Positions 60,798 through 64,000 of a stretch of DNA of 64,000 nt are shown here, one piece after another. Numbering within the stretch: the stretch's first letter is position 1; the number at the start of each line of letters is the position of its first letter. Origin of the DNA: Scenedesmus sp. ARA3 (lineage: Eukaryota > Chlorophyta > Chlorophyceae > Sphaeropleales > Scenedesmaceae); NCBI GenBank assembly GCA_004335835.1, contig RWJK01001770.1, forward strand, positions 39,524 to 103,523. The letters are read 5' to 3'. The translations under genes were made by a program, and so were the position numbers. The notes beneath the pieces were generated by a model. That model saw only the letters and a program-made list of their open reading frames with translations, ran no database searches and had not been told where the DNA came from.

Positions 60798-61975
60798 AGG
60801 CTGTTGTGATGCTGTGTTGTGGTATCACTTGACACCTCGCGAGGGTGAGGCAAGGCACAGTCCTGCAGGCAGCAGGCATGGGCAAGGCAGCATGAAGTCA
60901 TCAGGCTGTTGCAGGAACGGCATGAGGTTTGCAGTCAGATGCTTAATAAGCCATGATGGCATCACGTAGTGTGAAATGACTACCAGTGGTTGGTTATAGG
61001 GAATAGAACTTCACATGCCAACGTACATGCATGTGTCTAGACAGCTGTGCAGATGGGAGAACCCGTCGCGCGTCCACCCGTCAATGCCTCCGCTGGCTTT
61101 ATGCCACAAGGCATGCAGTCATATAGAACCATGAGGCTACGTTTAAGGATACGTTGGAACCGAAAGGTGACAGCTTGCGAACGCACACTGTCGCCACTGA
61201 CCGCTATTAGCGGCAGAGAAGCAGAGGACCAATCAACCCATTTTCAAGACGCTGATGTGCGTGCAAGTTTGGGCCCCCTTGATCAACAGCGCTTCTAGAT
61301 CGCTTACTTTGGTGAGAACACAGGGCAGCAGCTGTTGGTGGCCCTTGGAAATCGCAGCAGCCTTCACGCGTCACCGGACAGGTGTGTCAGCAGACTCTGT
61401 TTCATTGCTTAGAAGACTTGCAGCAGTTCAAGACGTGTTTAGGACAGGGCGTCAATGATGGTGCTTTGTCCTTCTGCTTCAACGAGCAAATAGTTACTGC
61501 AGGGTTGGGATAGTGACACGACACTAGCGTGCAGCTCGCTCCCTATCGTATGCGGAGTGCCATCTGTTCATGAAGAGCATTAATATTGTGTGCTCCGCAG
61601 CGGAGACACTGAACATCCCAACGACGACTTCGACCAACCGCAGCAGCAGCCTGACCAAACCGCAAACCGCAAAAGGCGCCGATTCTGGCAGGCTGTCACA
61701 CAGTATGTTACAGCTGCTTGTACACAGCTACAAGCTGCAGCCAGGAGCACCCCAGGCAGTGACAACATTCTGTGTTGCAGCTGCCAGGCATAGTAATCAC
61801 AAACGATGGTGAGCTCATAGCTGCCACCGCCGCGGTGACAGTACTGTCACACTAGTGTCAGCAGTGCACTGGCAGTACTGCATCTGCAGATCCATGGTGA
61901 GCACCTGCCTCCAGCACGAAGCATCCTGGACTGTAGATCGGCAAACACTTCCCTGCAGATCCTGCGTTGCTGGCC
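60798..61975. other. Intergenic region, 1.2 kb
   Basis: Nothing could be recognised. It is the 5' flank of the metalloprotease gene and the 3' flank of the pseudogene. Confidence 0.5.
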
Positions 61976-63834
61976 TTACACGTGGTTGCTGGTCAGGCCT
62001 GTGTCGAAGGGCTTGAACCAGTCATCGGGGTGCAGGTTGGCGAGCCCGAAGTTCTGCGCCAGCCCACTGGGGTGGATCAGCTGCAGCGCAAGATGCACAG
62101 CAGCCACAGCAGCGCATGCACTATCAAGCACAACAGGCAGCACCGCCACTGGCCTGCTGGCAGCGGTCGCAGCCAGCCCAATATGAAATGAACACCTGCG
62201 GCCGCAGCAAATTTGTGGAGCAATTGCCAACATGGTACACGCGTCATGCTTAACATGGCTGCACCTAGCTTGAAGCTATTTGCAGCCACCACTAGCAGCC
62301 ACAACACGCGTCGAAGCTGTACATGGAAACCTGTGTGCGGCAACGCCACACCCACCGCACTTGAGTGCACTGTCGAACGCGGCATTGGCGACTCACCCGA
62401 GGCGTGTCGAACAGCATCAGCACGTCATGGTCCTGGAAGGCCACTTCCGACACCAGGTCAAAGTCCTCATCCAGTGTGCTGCACGGCAGCGCCTCAATCA
62501 CATCTGCTACTGCGTCATCAACGCCATCATGCCAGAAGTCCCTGGCCATGCTGATGATCCTGTGCAGCGCAAACTCTTCAGCTGTGTGTGGCAGGTGGTT
62601 GCGGCAGCAATGGCAGGTGGGTGCAAGAGTACAAAACCTGAGCTTCAAACTTGCAGCCATGGTGGCGGGTGCCCCATGTACACATGTTAACAGGACAGTC
62701 TACACATGGAAGTGAGCATTGTACATGTGTTGACATGTGCTTCTGCACAGTGTGTATCTTGCGAGTTTTTGGCTTTAGTAGCACAGCTGTTGGGCAGTGC
62801 TGCAGTATAGGCAAGGCAGGCTGACATGCACAACATGTGCTGATGAACGTTAAGGTGTGGCCGGCCAATGTGTTGTGGTGGGCATGTGGCTGATGTGCAT
62901 CACCGCAAACTACTGCACTCGGCACGACTGTCACTGGACAGCACTGCCCACACTGTAGGACGCATCCATGGCCGCCTAGGTTGCTTCCTGCAAGTCTTGC
63001 CGAACGTCTGGGTTTGGCAGCGCGTCTTTAGCAGAGTGGGGTTGGTGGGACGATCTCTGGCCAGACAATGTCACAGCCTAACGCACGCACCAGCACCCAC
63101 CTGTGCAGTTAGGCCGCGGCACTGGGCCTTTCTCCAGCCGCCGCACCAGCCGCATCGCTGCCTGCACGTACGCCTCCGCCCACTACTTGCGCCGCACGAA
63201 GGGCTTCACCACAGGTGGCATCATCTCGATCTCAAATTTATCGCCCAGATCCTCGCGCCAGTTGTCCACAAACAGGCAGCCAGCAAAGTGCAGCCTGCAT
63301 GCCATTCGCGGGCTCAGCCAGAAGCCATCCTCTTCACCCTCCTCGTCATCTTCTGAGTCTGTGTCGTCTGGCTCATCTGCTGTCTGCTGTGCACGCCTGC
63401 AGGATGATGGTTGGTGAGCACAGCAGCACGGCGGTTGTGCAAGACGTGCAGTTGCAAGACCTTACATGCCACTGCCTGGCAGGCGTTAAGCAGCTGTTTT
63501 ATGGCAGCCGGTGATGCTGTTGCTGTTGGTGGCAGCCTTGCATGGGATTCATGTGCAAAGCATGGAATAGGCTGGTGCTGCAGCAGTTGCACCGCAGCTG
63601 TCATGGTTTGTCCTGCATGCAGTGCACAACAAAACGTGCCGCATGCATAAGCCATGTGCAGCCTGGTAAACAACCCTTGTGGTCTGCAGCTTCAGGCGTA
63701 TTGCTTCAAGCATGCAGTAGCACAGCATAGGCAGCAACAGCTGTTCCCACCTGCGCTTCTTGGTGGGCCTGTCCTCGATGCGCTTTACTCAGGAATTGGG
63801 TACAGCGCAGCCCATTCCGGCTCTTCACAATCAC
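61976..63834 (-). pseudogene. Decayed paralogue of the acidic-protein gene
   Basis: Exons homologous to exons 3-6 of the gene at 54644-56805 lie at 63751-63834, 63101-63396, 62397-62581 and 61976-62080, with the same intron phases. Exon 63751-63834 is 84 nt against 85 nt in the intact copy. It has lost one base in the YPIP region and has TAA right after YPIPE. Exon 63101-63396 contains an in-frame TAG at 63183-63185, between VRRK and WAEAYVQAAMR, where the intact copy reads through. The last two exons stay open (STLDEDFDLVSEVAFQDHD, NLHPDDWFKPF). The stop overlaps a TGTAA at 61976-61980. The first two exons were not found up to the window end. Sequencing errors could fake one lesion but hardly both. 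Confidence 0.75.
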
Positions 63835-64000
63835 CTGCAGGATCAACCATGCCTCATTGGTCTCATGTTGAGCTGCCAATGCCTGAGCTGCACTCTTAAG
63901 AGAGTGAAGCTTCAAGAGGAGTGCGCGTCTCTTACTGGTTGTTGCGTGCAACACTACTCTAGAAGCCCCATGAACTAGTGTGCTGTCTAAGTAGAACTAC
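63835..64000. other. Upstream flank of the pseudogene, to window end
   Basis: No equivalent of the 44-nt exon 2 of the intact copy is visible here. It may lie beyond the window or be lost. Confidence 0.4.

Overview
The window is nuclear DNA of a green alga (Chlorophyta, most likely Chlorophyceae). The genes carry many short spliceosomal introns with GT/CTGCAG-type borders. Coding regions are rich in CAG/CTG triplets (poly-Q/A/S linkers), and the motif TGTAA, the usual chlorophyte poly(A) signal, lies downstream of several stop codons. A CFAP97/hemingway-type axonemal protein points to a lineage able to make flagella. The species cannot be fixed from sequence alone. All gene models are manual: exons were joined only where splice sites and reading phase agreed.

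Layout. 1-8.6 kb (+): two tandem paralogues of a large cell-surface protein (secreted beta-helix, Cys-rich module, multipass membrane domain); only the last exon of the first lies in the window. 10.7-12.3 kb (-): small CFAP97-like gene. 12.7-21.4 kb (-): 18-exon gene combining a DEDDy 3'-5' exonuclease, a YbaK-type tRNA-editing domain and a Mut7-C nuclease domain. 22.5-37.7 kb (-): giant DUF3638/DUF3645 gene of about 3,260 codons with one apparent single-base deletion. 40.3-42.5 kb (+): patatin-like lipase with a plastid-type leader. 44.8-49.0 kb (-): proteasome lid subunit RPN5, sharing a short divergent promoter region with a START/SRPBCC gene (49.3-51.2 kb, +). 52.6-53.2 kb (+): small unrecognised gene. 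54.6-56.8 kb (-): unrecognised acidic protein. 59.0-60.8 kb (-): secreted M43 metalloprotease. 62.0 kb to the window end (-): a decayed duplicate of the 54.6 kb gene. A 168-base assembly gap lies at 39042-39209.

The genes do not form one pathway; this is ordinary mixed eukaryotic gene space. The most interesting features are the three-domain nuclease/tRNA-editing protein, the SecA/SF2-like motif set in the DUF3638 protein, the live/dead gene pair around the metalloprotease, a 70-bp repeat in two unrelated introns but absent from the dead paralogue, a small inverted-repeat (MITE-like) element that supplies a poly(A) motif, and CTG tracts abutting 3' splice sites.
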